Shown in pieces: positions 22,563-29,617 of a DNA stretch of 64,000 nucleotides; position 1 is the stretch's first letter; each line of letters opens with the position of its first letter. The notes beneath the pieces are model-generated. The model saw only the letters and a program-made list of their open reading frames with translations, did not search any database and had not been told where the DNA came from. The DNA is taken from the NCBI RefSeq assembly GCF_004125265.1, contig NZ_RDTE01000003.1, forward strand, positions 6,014,001 to 6,078,000, given 5' to 3'. The DNA is from Streptomyces lydicus. GTDB lineage: Bacteria; Actinomycetota; Actinomycetes; Streptomycetales; Streptomycetaceae. The position numbers and the translations under genes were made by a program.

Positions 22563-22955
22563 ATGCCCGAGCAGCGCGACGCACTCACCGAACTCGTGAA
22601 GCAGCACGTCGGCACCGGGAAGCGTTGGAGTACGCGAGAGTTCGCTGCGGTCGCTGTGGACCCCGAAACCGGTTGGGCGCCCGGTAAGAGCCTCGTTGCG
22701 AAGATCGTCGGCGGGCAGAACTACACCATCACGCCGAAGCTCGTTTCGGCGCTCGCGGCTGGCCTTGAGCTGCCGCGCGAGGTCATCGGCGCGGCTGCGC
22801 ACCTCCAGACGATCGGGTATACCACCGAAGAGCTCACCGGCGACGCCCCGGCAACGCTGCTGCGCACTATCGGCCCGGTCGCCGGCTCGGCCGAGAAAGC
22901 TCGCGCCGTCGCCGATCGTTGGGAAGCTGAGGCGGCGGTCTCTACCGACGGGTAA
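22563..22955 (+). CDS. Rightward HTH-type regulator (Cro-like position)
   Basis: A 130-residue protein. A helix-turn-helix-like segment spans about 18-75 (WSTREFAAVAV ... SLVAKIVGGQNYTITPKLVS), resembling XRE proteins that select a partner by fixed repeats. The ATG at 22563 follows GGAGG; longer in-frame starts lack a ribosome site. It is divergent from the repressor and shares its operators, the position of Cro or an anti-repressor. The biochemical role is inferred. Confidence 0.7.
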   Translation: MPEQRDALTELVKQHVGTGKRWSTREFAAVAVDPETGWAPGKSLVAKIVGGQNYTITPKLVSALAAGLELPREVIGAAAHLQTIGYTTEELTGDAPATLLRTIGPVAGSAEKARAVADRWEAEAAVSTDG

Positions 22956-23123
22956 CCGTCAAGATCCTTTTATCACTGAAGAGTCACGATCGAAGATGAC
23001 GCACTGCTACAGGTGTTACCCCTGCGCACACGGGGACAGAACCCGTACAGTGGCCTGACCTCGCGCGTTCCGAACGCCTGTGCGATCCGGTATGTCCGGG
23101 TGCCGAGCGGGTTAGGGGGTCAG

Positions 23124-23312
23124 GTGGCGCATGTCCGTGTCGAGTCGGTGGACCTCGACGAGGGGATACCGATGCTGTACCGGGATTGCGGTACACATGT
23201 CCGGCTCGCACATGACCCACAGCAGATCGACGAAGCCGCAGCGCTCGCGCTGCTCTGCGTGCACGTGCCACGGCTCGTCGGGAACCTCGAAGTTCAGCGG
23301 CTGAGCACCTAA
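23124..23312 (+). CDS. Small rightward phage protein, unknown function
   Basis: A 62-residue protein beginning VAHVRVESVDLDEG and continuing IPMLYRDCGTHVRLAHDPQQ, ending LVGNLEVQRLST. The GTG at 23124 was chosen for the TTAGGGGG ribosome site 5 nt upstream; the longer frame to 23013 has none. It lies downstream of the Cro-like gene and converges on int. The family is not recognised. The 168 nt before it show no other gene. Confidence 0.6.
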   Translation: MAHVRVESVDLDEGIPMLYRDCGTHVRLAHDPQQIDEAAALALLCVHVPRLVGNLEVQRLST

Positions 23313-23346
23313 CCCCCCACGCGCCCGCCGCCCGTGACGTCCTGGT

Positions 23347-23366
23347 ACCGGCTCAAGAGAGCCGGT
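23347..23366. terminator. Terminator hairpin between convergent genes
   Basis: ACCGGCTC pairs with GAGCCGGT across AAGA. The integrase stop codon lies inside the hairpin, and the rightward small gene ends 34 nt before it. Confidence 0.65.
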
Positions 23367-24324
23367 CGCCGGGGCTCAACCTTTTATGGGCCATCCGCGC
23401 CCGCTCGGCGCCGGCCGACGCTGCGTACCGCGAGAGCATTTGTCGGGATTTCCATCCTGTGATGCGCATGAGGTCGTCTTCATTCCCGCCGCCGACTTTC
23501 CACTGATGTGCGAAGGTGTGCCGGAATTGATGCGGGTGAAGCGGCTCGATCCCGGCTTGTGCGCACCGCCGCTTGAGCATTGTGCCCACGCCCCAAATGG
23601 TGATTCTTTGTCCCTTGTTGCGGTCGCCCCACCAGAGCCACATTTCATCCTCCAGCGGCTTCCCCTTGTGCTTCGCGGCCGCCCGCAGGTAGCGGTCGAG
23701 GGCGGTCGCGGTCGCCCGGCCGAACGGGACACTGCGCACCTTGTTGTTCTTGCCGAGCACCTGCAACACCATCAGGTCGAGGTCGAGATCGGACACGCGC
23801 CGGTTCGTTGCTTCTGATAGCCGCACGCCCGTGTCGAGGAAGAGCATCAGCAGCGCCGTGTCGCGCCGATCCGCGTACGTCTTGCCCTTGCACGTCTTGA
23901 AGAGCTTCGTCAAGGCGTCGTCGCTGATGACGGGCACCTCGGCCTCGGGCAGTGTCGGGGGCTTCATCGTCCGCATGGGGGACCGGTCGAGCTCTTCCTC
24001 GTCCACCATCCAGTTGAACATTGTCTTGAGGCTGCGGAAGTGCTGATGTGCGTTGCTCGCCGACGTCCGCTTGAGCGTGGCTGTGATGTACGCCTCGACG
24101 TGCTCGCGGTGAATCTTGTCGAGGTCGGCCGGTGCCGGCCGGCCTTCGGTCCCGTCGTCGTCGACGGGCGGCCGGTAGCCGCTCTCTTCATCGAGCAGGA
24201 ACTCGCCGAACTTCGCCGCGGCGTTGGCGTAGATGCGGATCGTGTTCTCAGAGAGGTTCCGGGACCGCAAGGAGCGGACCCATGAGGCGGCCATAGGGGC
24301 GAGGTTGTACCGCGCGTCTGTCAT
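23353..24324 (-). CDS. int: Tyrosine site-specific integrase
   Basis: A 323-residue recombinase. It has an N-terminal SAM-like core-binding domain (about 10-120) and a catalytic domain with R168 (TGVRLSE), K195 (GKNNKVRSVPF), H265 and R268 (HPHQFRHTF), W291 in the second His position (GWKSRQ) and nucleophile Y300 (LSRYAAS). It integrates phage DNA, very likely into the adjacent tRNA-Arg gene. The ATG at 24324 lacks a ribosome site but sits 7 nt from a predicted -10, suggesting a leaderless message. The in-frame start at 24360 lies within the promoter. Confidence 0.93.
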   Translation of the reverse strand: MTDARYNLAPMAASWVRSLRSRNLSENTIRIYANAAAKFGEFLLDEESGYRPPVDDDGTEGRPAPADLDKIHREHVEAYITATLKRTSASNAHQHFRSLKTMFNWMVDEEELDRSPMRTMKPPTLPEAEVPVISDDALTKLFKTCKGKTYADRRDTALLMLFLDTGVRLSEATNRRVSDLDLDLMVLQVLGKNNKVRSVPFGRATATALDRYLRAAAKHKGKPLEDEMWLWWGDRNKGQRITIWGVGTMLKRRCAQAGIEPLHPHQFRHTFAHQWKVGGGNEDDLMRITGWKSRQMLSRYAASAGAERARMAHKRLSPGDRLS

Positions 24325-24330
24325 GGCAGA

Positions 24331-24360
24331 ACCATGCTGCCCACGATCGTGGGCAGTCAA
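24331..24360 (-). promoter_or_regulatory. Predicted int promoter with nested operator O4
   Basis: On the minus strand TTGACT (24360-24355) and CATGGT (24336-24331) flank 18 nt that consist almost wholly of operator O4 (24337-24356, CTGCCCACGATCGTGGGCAG). Binding there would block RNA polymerase directly. Confidence 0.65.
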
Positions 24361-24393
24361 GGCGCTTGGTCAATGAGCGATGTGCTTAAAGCC

Positions 24394-24432
24394 AAAAAGC
24401 CGGTTGATCAGCGTTAGCGCTGGTCAACCGGC
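24394..24432 (-). terminator. Terminator of the tRNA-Arg transcript
   Basis: GCCGGTTGA pairs with TCAACCGGC and an inner CAGCG/CGCTG pair extends the stem (24399-24432). On the minus strand it is followed by five T. It lies 6 nt past the tRNA 3' end, inside the phage-side flank. Confidence 0.85.
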
Positions 24433-24437
24433 GTTTG

Positions 24438-24480
24438 CGCCCCCGGCAGGACTCGAACCTGCGGCCAAGTGCTTAGAAGG
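24438..24480. other. Candidate attachment site junction (tRNA 3' half)
   Basis: The integrase gene lies next to the 3' end of the tRNA, the usual crossover place for tyrosine integrases. The core must lie within the 3' half of the tRNA, from about the anticodon to the 3' end. The matching repeat at the other prophage end is outside the window, so the exact core is unknown. Confidence 0.5.
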
Positions 24481-24510
24481 CACCTGCTCTATCCACTGAG
24501 CTACGGGGGC
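24438..24510 (-). tRNA. tRNA-Arg (anticodon UCU)
   Basis: A 73-nt cloverleaf is complete: acceptor GCCCCCG/CGGGGGC, D arm GCTCAGTGGATAGAGC, anticodon stem GGTGC/GCACT region with loop CTTCTAA (anticodon TCT), T arm GCAGGTTCGAGTCCTGC. No CCA is encoded. The gene remains intact although the prophage abuts its 3' end, as expected if attP restores that end. Confidence 0.96.
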
Positions 24511-24812
24511 CGGGTGTGGGCGTGGATCACGGACCGCGGACAAGGATAGAGGTCCGGGTGCCTCGTCCCGGTTGCTTCACCTGCGTGGCACGTTGTGGAG
24601 GTTCGGTGAAGCGGTCCCGATAATCGCAGGCAGGTACGAATCCTGCATCGCTTTTGGCGTCCCGTGCGGCGGGTGTTGTGCACTCGTTATGCCTGTGCCT
24701 CGCTTGTCGCGAACGTCCCATGGGTCACTCATCCCGTTCTGTGGCGATTCTTGCGGCGCGCACAAGGGGTTATACGCTTCAAAAACCCAACGAAATTGGG
24801 CATTCTGCACAT
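24511..24812. other. Intergenic region, tRNA-Arg to first GTPase gene
   Basis: About 300 bp with no convincing gene. It should hold the leftward tRNA promoter and the rightward promoter of the GTPase operon. TTGCGG near 24754 and TACGCT near 24774 are a weak promoter pair, and CCCAA/TTGGG near 24786-24800 forms a small hairpin just before the GTG start. Confidence 0.45.
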
Positions 24813-26720
24813 GTGGCGACCTTGGACGTACGACCCCGGCTGATCGACGCACTGTCCGTTCTGCGTAACCGCGTCGACGCCGCACGCTTTCCACTGCCAC
24901 TGCGGGGTGCCGCCCGGGCCCGGCGCAACCGGGCCGAGCTGCTGGCCCAGCTCGACGACTATGTGATTCCCCGCCTGCGCTCTCCTCAGGCCCCGCTGCT
25001 CGCGGTGATCGGCGGATCGACCGGGGCGGGCAAGTCCACGCTGGTGAATTCGCTGGTGGGACGGCGGGTCTCGGAGGCGGGGGTGCTGCGGCCGACGACG
25101 CGTACGCCGGTGCTGGTCTGTCATCCCGATGATCTCCATTGGTTCGCCGGGCCGCGTGTCCTGCCGCAACTCGCCCGGGTGTGGGTTCCTGAGCAGGACG
25201 ACGGCGGCGAGGACGAGTACGCGGCGGGTGGTGATGTCCTGGGGCGGGGCGACTACGGGGTGCACGGTGCGGGCGGAGTCGGCGGGGGCGGGGGGTACGG
25301 CGCTGGGGCGTTTGAGGGTGTGGGGAGTGGCAGGGGTGCAGGGCCGGGTGGGGGAGCGGGCACGGGTGCGACGGGGGGTGGGGGTGAGGCGGGGCTGCTC
25401 ACGGTGCGGATCGAGACGGACCGGGCCCTGCCCAGTGGGCTGGCGTTGCTGGACGCCCCGGACATCGATTCGCTGGTCGCGCGCAACCGGGAGCTGGCCG
25501 CGGAGCTGATCTGCGCGGCGGATGTGTGGGTGCTGGTCACCACGGCCGCCCGGTACGCGGATGCGGTGCCCTGGCATCTGCTGCGTACGGCCAAGGAGTA
25601 CGACGTCACGCTGGTGACCGTGCTGGACCGGGTGCCGCATCAGATCGCCACGGACATCTCCGGGCGGTACGCGGAACTTCTCCAGCGCGCCGGTCTCGGC
25701 CATGTCCCGCGGTTCACCATTCCCGAGCTGCCCGAGTCGGCCGGCGGCGGGAGCGGTCTGCTGCCCGCCACGGCCGTGGCGGCGCTGCGGGGCTGGCTGG
25801 AGCGGCATGCCCAGGATCCGGTGGCCCGCACCGCCGCGGCGGACCGTACGGCCGCCGGGGTGATCGCGTCGCTGCGCAGCCGGCTGCCCGCGCTGGCCGG
25901 GGCGGCCGCCGCTCAGCACGCCGCGGCGCTGCGGCTGGCCGGCCGGGTCGAGGAGGCGTACGAGCGGGCCGCGGAGCGGGTACGGCGGGAGGTCGCGGCC
26001 GGTGAGGTGCTGTCCGGGGACGCCCGGGCCCACTGGCGTGACCACGGGCCGGGCGGCCGGTCGGACGAACTGCTCGACGCGTTGACCGACGGGCTGACCT
26101 CGTTGCTGACCTGTGCCGTGGAGGAGGCCGACGAGCGGGCCGCGAGTGCCTGGCGGCAGGATCCCGCGGCCACCGAGGTCTCGATGTCGGCCGCCGCGGG
26201 CGCGACGGGCGCGGGCGGACGGCTCGGCGTGATCGTGCGGCGCTGGCGGCGCTGTCTGGAGGAGCTGGCCGAGGAGGAGACCCGTGAGGCGCGTGGCGGG
26301 CAGGCCGGTGACCGGGCGGGGTCGGTGGAACCGGAGGAATCGGCGGCGCTGTTGGCCACCGCCCTGCTCGGCGGCCGGCGGGCCCGTACGGCGGGCGAGA
26401 ACCTTGCCGACCTCTTGGGGGCCCAGACCGCGCTGCGGCTCTGCGACCGCGGTGCCCGGCTCCTGGCCACGTACGTCGAGCGTGCCCTGGACGGCGAGCG
26501 CGAGCGGCGGCTGGCACCGCTGGACCAGCTGACCGTGCCGCTGGACCAGCAGGCGGAGCTGATCGCCGCGCTGTCCAGGGTGCAGAGGGAGCGGCAGGAG
26601 GAGTCGGAGAGGCGGAAGCGGGCGTCGGTGCGGGACGAGGACGAGGGCGAGCGGGAGAGGGCGAGGGAGAAGGGGATGGAGCGGGAGATGGAGAAGGAGA
26701 AGGAGGAGGTGTCGGGGTGA
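24813..26720 (+). CDS. dynA: Dynamin-like GTPase, probable DynA
   Basis: A 635-residue GTPase. The P-loop GGSTGAGKST lies near residues 66-75, switch I RPTTRTPV follows, LLDAPDID is the G3 motif, and TVLDRVP is in the G4 position. A glycine-rich insertion of about 55 residues lies between switch I and G3. The C-terminal half is helical and charged, without membrane segments. With the next gene it matches the paired Streptomyces dynamins that stabilise FtsZ rings at sporulation septa. The GTG at 24813 lacks a strong ribosome site; the name rests on recalled synteny. Confidence 0.72.
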   Translation: MATLDVRPRLIDALSVLRNRVDAARFPLPLRGAARARRNRAELLAQLDDYVIPRLRSPQAPLLAVIGGSTGAGKSTLVNSLVGRRVSEAGVLRPTTRTPVLVCHPDDLHWFAGPRVLPQLARVWVPEQDDGGEDEYAAGGDVLGRGDYGVHGAGGVGGGGGYGAGAFEGVGSGRGAGPGGGAGTGATGGGGEAGLLTVRIETDRALPSGLALLDAPDIDSLVARNRELAAELICAADVWVLVTTAARYADAVPWHLLRTAKEYDVTLVTVLDRVPHQIATDISGRYAELLQRAGLGHVPRFTIPELPESAGGGSGLLPATAVAALRGWLERHAQDPVARTAAADRTAAGVIASLRSRLPALAGAAAAQHAAALRLAGRVEEAYERAAERVRREVAAGEVLSGDARAHWRDHGPGGRSDELLDALTDGLTSLLTCAVEEADERAASAWRQDPAATEVSMSAAAGATGAGGRLGVIVRRWRRCLEELAEEETREARGGQAGDRAGSVEPEESAALLATALLGGRRARTAGENLADLLGAQTALRLCDRGARLLATYVERALDGERERRLAPLDQLTVPLDQQAELIAALSRVQRERQEESERRKRASVRDEDEGERERAREKGMEREMEKEKEEVSG

Positions 26721-29242
26721 GGGATTCCGAGGCGGCGGTCGGTTCCGGTGAGAGGCAGGGGAAGAGGCAGGAGGTGGGGGCGGGGGAGACCGAGGAGAGC
26801 GCGGGGCAAGGTGTGGCTTCGGGGGAGTGGGTGATGTCGGGGGAGCTGGGGACTGAAGGACCTGGAGGAGACGAAGGAGCCGAGGGGGCTGAAGGGCCCA
26901 AAGGGGCTGAGGAGGGCGGCGCGCTTGTGGAGGCTGTGGGGCCTGGGTGGGACTGCGACGGGGGCCGGGACCGGGACCGGGAAGCGTCCGCGGGGGATGA
27001 GCCGATGGTGCGGGCGCCGGCTGCGGTGGTGGGTGGGGCGTGGGATGACGGGTTGATTGCCCGGCGGGCGCGGGGTGTGGGGGTGCCCCGGCCGCTGGGG
27101 CGGCAGATGGGGAGCGAGGAGCGGGTGGAGACGCCTGTGGGGGCAGGTGTGGGGGCAGGTGTGCCGTTGTCGGGTGAGAGCCATGTTGCGTCAGGTGCGG
27201 GGGCGTATGGCGCGTCGCCTGCTGCGTCACGGACCGCGTACCGTGCCGAGGCCCGGGGGGACCGCCGTGGTGACGACCGTGGTGGTGCGATGGTGCAGCC
27301 GCGTTCGCCGGCGGGTGCGGAGGGTGAGGGCGCGGGTGCGTACCGGTGGGTGGCGGGCGGTGGGCGACGGGCCGTCGGGGGTGGGCTGCGCGGGCGGCTG
27401 GACGCCTTGCGGGAGTTGATCGCGCTGTCCCGGTCCCGGCTGGACGGGCGGGCGCTGGAGGGCGCGGGGCGGGTGCTGGAGACGGCGGACGAGCGCTACC
27501 GGCTGTCCGGTGAGCACACCGTCGTCGCCATCGCGGGGGCGACCGGCAGTGGTAAGTCGTCGCTGTTCAATGCGCTGGCCGGGGCGAACCGTTCGCAGGT
27601 CGGGCCGCGGCGGCCGACGACCGCGGAGCCGGTGGCCTGTGTCTGGCCGGGCAGCCGGTCGGGCGCGGAGGGGCTGCTGCACCGGCTGGGCGTGCCCGCG
27701 CACCGGCGGCACGCCCCGGCGGACGGCAGCTCCGAGCTGCACGGACTCATCCTGATCGACCTGCCCGACCACGACTCCTCGGCCACCGAGCACCGCGCTC
27801 AGGTGGACCGGATGCTGGAGCTGGTGGACGCGGTGATCTGGGTGGTGGATCCGGAGAAGTACGCGGATGCGGTGCTGCACGAGCGCTATCTGCGGCCGTT
27901 GGCGGGCTACGCCGAGGTCATGTTCGTCGTCCTCAACCAGGTGGACCGGCTGCCAGGGGACGCCGCCGACCAGGTGGTCGACGATCTCCGCAGGCTGCTG
28001 GACGAGGACGGGCTGGCCCTCGGCGAACACGGGGAGCCCGGGGCGGCGGTGCTCGCACTGTCCGCGGCTACCGGCAGGGGGGTGGGTGAACTGCGGGAGG
28101 CGCTGGGCCAGTTCGTCGCGGAGCGGGGAGCGGCGGACCGGCGGCTGGCGGCGGATGTGGATGCGGCCGCCGAGCGGTTGCGGTCCGTATATGCGGCACA
28201 GGGCCGGGTCGGGCTGACCGAGCAGGCCCGGGCGGAGTTCGACGACCGGCTGGCGGAGGCGGTCGGAGCGGTGGCCACGGGGCGCGCGGCGGAACGGGAC
28301 TGGCTGCGGTACGCGGAGCGCGCGTGCGGGTCACCGTGGGCGCGGATGCGGGGGTGGCGGGGGAGCCAGGGGAGCCGGTGGCGGCTCCGGGGCTCCGGGG
28401 GCGGGACAAAGGGCGCCGAGGGTATCGGGGGAGGGCTGACGGGCGCCGGGCTGACGGGCGCCGGGCGGGCGGAGGCGGGCCGGACCGATGCGGGGCGGAC
28501 CGATGCGGGGCGGGCCGGCGTTGGTCAGGCCGGTGCCGGTGCCGGTGCCGGTTGGGCCGGTGGCGGTCGGGCCGTTCCGTGGCGCAGCGGCATGCGGTGG
28601 GGTCTGGCCGGGCGGCAGGGGGTGGCCGGTGGCCTGCCGGTGTCCGGTGGTCTGCCGGTGACCGGTGGCGCGGTCGGTGAGGGCGCGGAGCCGGCGGTGG
28701 ACGGCCGGGCGGCGGCGCGGCCCGTGGTGGAGCAGGCCGTCCGCACGGTGGCTGCCGAGGCGGCGTATGGATTGCCGGCGCCCTGGGCCCAGGCGGTTCG
28801 GGAGGCGGCGGACCGGGGGGCGTACGGCCTGCCGGAGGCGTTGGACAAGGTGGCGGCGGATGCCGAGGAGGCGCTGCGGGGCGGGCCGGGGGTGAAACCG
28901 CGATGGTGGAAGGTTGCCGCCTCCTTGCAGGGGCTGCTGTCCGTACTCCAAGTCGTCGGTGTGCTGTGGCTGCTGGGCGCGGTCACGGGGGTGGGCGGGG
29001 CGACGGCTTGGGTCTCCGGCCTGCTGCCCGCGCTTCTCGGCTCGGCGGGCGGGCCCGCGCTGGCGTGGCTGTGCCGGGTGGTGGCACGCGGCCCGGCCAG
29101 GCGTTACGGGCAGGACGCCGAGCGGCGGCTGCGGAGTGCGGCGGCCGGGTGCGGCCGGGCGCGAGTCCTGGAGCCGGTCGCCGCCGAGCTGTTGCGCTAT
29201 CGCGAGGTACGGGAGCAGTACGCGGTGGCGTCGGGCGCCTGA
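26717..29242 (+). CDS. dynB: Membrane dynamin-like GTPase, probable DynB
   Basis: An 841-residue protein translated by a 4-nt overlap (GTGA) with the previous gene. The first 220 residues are low-complexity Gly/Glu/Ala sequence. The GTPase domain has AGATGSGKSSLFNAL, RRPTTAEPV, ILIDLPDHDS and VLNQVDRLPG. The last 140 residues include two hydrophobic helices (SVLQVVGVLWLLGAVTGVGG and the following WVSGLLPALLG), so it is probably membrane anchored. It fits the DynB partner of DynA in sporulation division. The start is uncertain because the N-terminus is so simple in sequence. Confidence 0.72.
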   Translation: MRDSEAAVGSGERQGKRQEVGAGETEESAGQGVASGEWVMSGELGTEGPGGDEGAEGAEGPKGAEEGGALVEAVGPGWDCDGGRDRDREASAGDEPMVRAPAAVVGGAWDDGLIARRARGVGVPRPLGRQMGSEERVETPVGAGVGAGVPLSGESHVASGAGAYGASPAASRTAYRAEARGDRRGDDRGGAMVQPRSPAGAEGEGAGAYRWVAGGGRRAVGGGLRGRLDALRELIALSRSRLDGRALEGAGRVLETADERYRLSGEHTVVAIAGATGSGKSSLFNALAGANRSQVGPRRPTTAEPVACVWPGSRSGAEGLLHRLGVPAHRRHAPADGSSELHGLILIDLPDHDSSATEHRAQVDRMLELVDAVIWVVDPEKYADAVLHERYLRPLAGYAEVMFVVLNQVDRLPGDAADQVVDDLRRLLDEDGLALGEHGEPGAAVLALSAATGRGVGELREALGQFVAERGAADRRLAADVDAAAERLRSVYAAQGRVGLTEQARAEFDDRLAEAVGAVATGRAAERDWLRYAERACGSPWARMRGWRGSQGSRWRLRGSGGGTKGAEGIGGGLTGAGLTGAGRAEAGRTDAGRTDAGRAGVGQAGAGAGAGWAGGGRAVPWRSGMRWGLAGRQGVAGGLPVSGGLPVTGGAVGEGAEPAVDGRAAARPVVEQAVRTVAAEAAYGLPAPWAQAVREAADRGAYGLPEALDKVAADAEEALRGGPGVKPRWWKVAASLQGLLSVLQVVGVLWLLGAVTGVGGATAWVSGLLPALLGSAGGPALAWLCRVVARGPARRYGQDAERRLRSAAAGCGRARVLEPVAAELLRYREVREQYAVASGA

Positions 29243-29283
29243 GGGCGGCTGAGGGTGACTGTGCGAGGGGCGTTGCGTTGCCT

Positions 29284-29360
29284 GGCTGCGGCTGCGGCTG
29301 CGGCTGCGGCTGCGGCTGCGGCTGCGGCTGCGGCTGCGGCTGCGGCTGCGGCTGCGGCTG
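29284..29360. repeat. (GGCTGC)12 tandem repeat
   Basis: Twelve uninterrupted 6-bp units plus a partial unit, ended by GGCTGA. Purity over 72 bp suggests recent expansion by slippage. Confidence 0.97.
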
Positions 29361-29492
29361 ACAGCTCTGTGCCCGGCGGCTGTTTCCTGGTGGCGGGGCT
29401 CGGCGGCGGCGTCTGACGGTTGGCATGGGCACGTGACGGTGGGCGCGGGGCCGTGGGCCGGGGCAGCGGATTCCCTCTCCCGGGTGGCCGAG

Positions 29493-29519
29493 TTGTCCAC
29501 AGCCGGTCGACCGTCCACA
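29493..29519 (+). promoter_or_regulatory. Two DnaA-box-like sites
   Basis: TTGTCCACA (29493-29501) equals the recalled Streptomyces DnaA-box consensus; CCGTCCACA (29511-29519) shares the last seven bases on the same strand with a 9-nt spacing. They lie about 100 nt before the SSB start. Confidence 0.5.
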
Positions 29520-29617
29520 GGCCGCCGCGGCGCCCGCCGAATCCGTGCAGCATGAGGTCAACGCAGCGCGAGCGGCAATGACGGGAGCGAGCGCATGACG
29601 CGGGGGAGGCGTGTTTC

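Larger units (their letters stand above)
1..24438. mobile_element. Integrated siphovirus-type prophage (right portion; left end outside window)
   Basis: The segment runs from a tyrosine integrase beside a tRNA-Arg gene, through immunity, recombination, methylation and replication genes, to terminase, portal, MuF, scaffold, decoration and capsid. Nearly all genes lie on the minus strand and many overlap by 4 nt, as in tailed phages. The host-type chromosome resumes just right of the tRNA. The right boundary is inferred from the integrase/tRNA junction; the left boundary, tail and lysis genes are not in the window. All recognised module genes are open, so the element may be functional, but that cannot be decided from half of it. 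Confidence 0.93.
29243..29617. other. Intergenic region with hexanucleotide repeat and DnaA-box-like sites
   Basis: A 375-bp gap. It contains 12 perfect GGCTGC units (29284-29355) and, 130 nt further on, TTGTCCACA and CCGTCCACA (29493-29519). Frames reading through the repeat are open in all phases but are not genes. The promoter of the SSB gene should lie near its right end. Confidence 0.6.

Noticed and set aside
24729..27230. 833-codon open frame antisense to the two GTPase genes
   Set aside because: It is composed of Pro/Arg/His runs typical of GC-rich shadow frames and lies opposite genes with clear GTPase motifs.
29284..29360. Poly-dipeptide or poly-alanine frames through the GGCTGC repeat
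   Set aside because: All are open only because of the repeat; none has a ribosome site or continues into a known domain.
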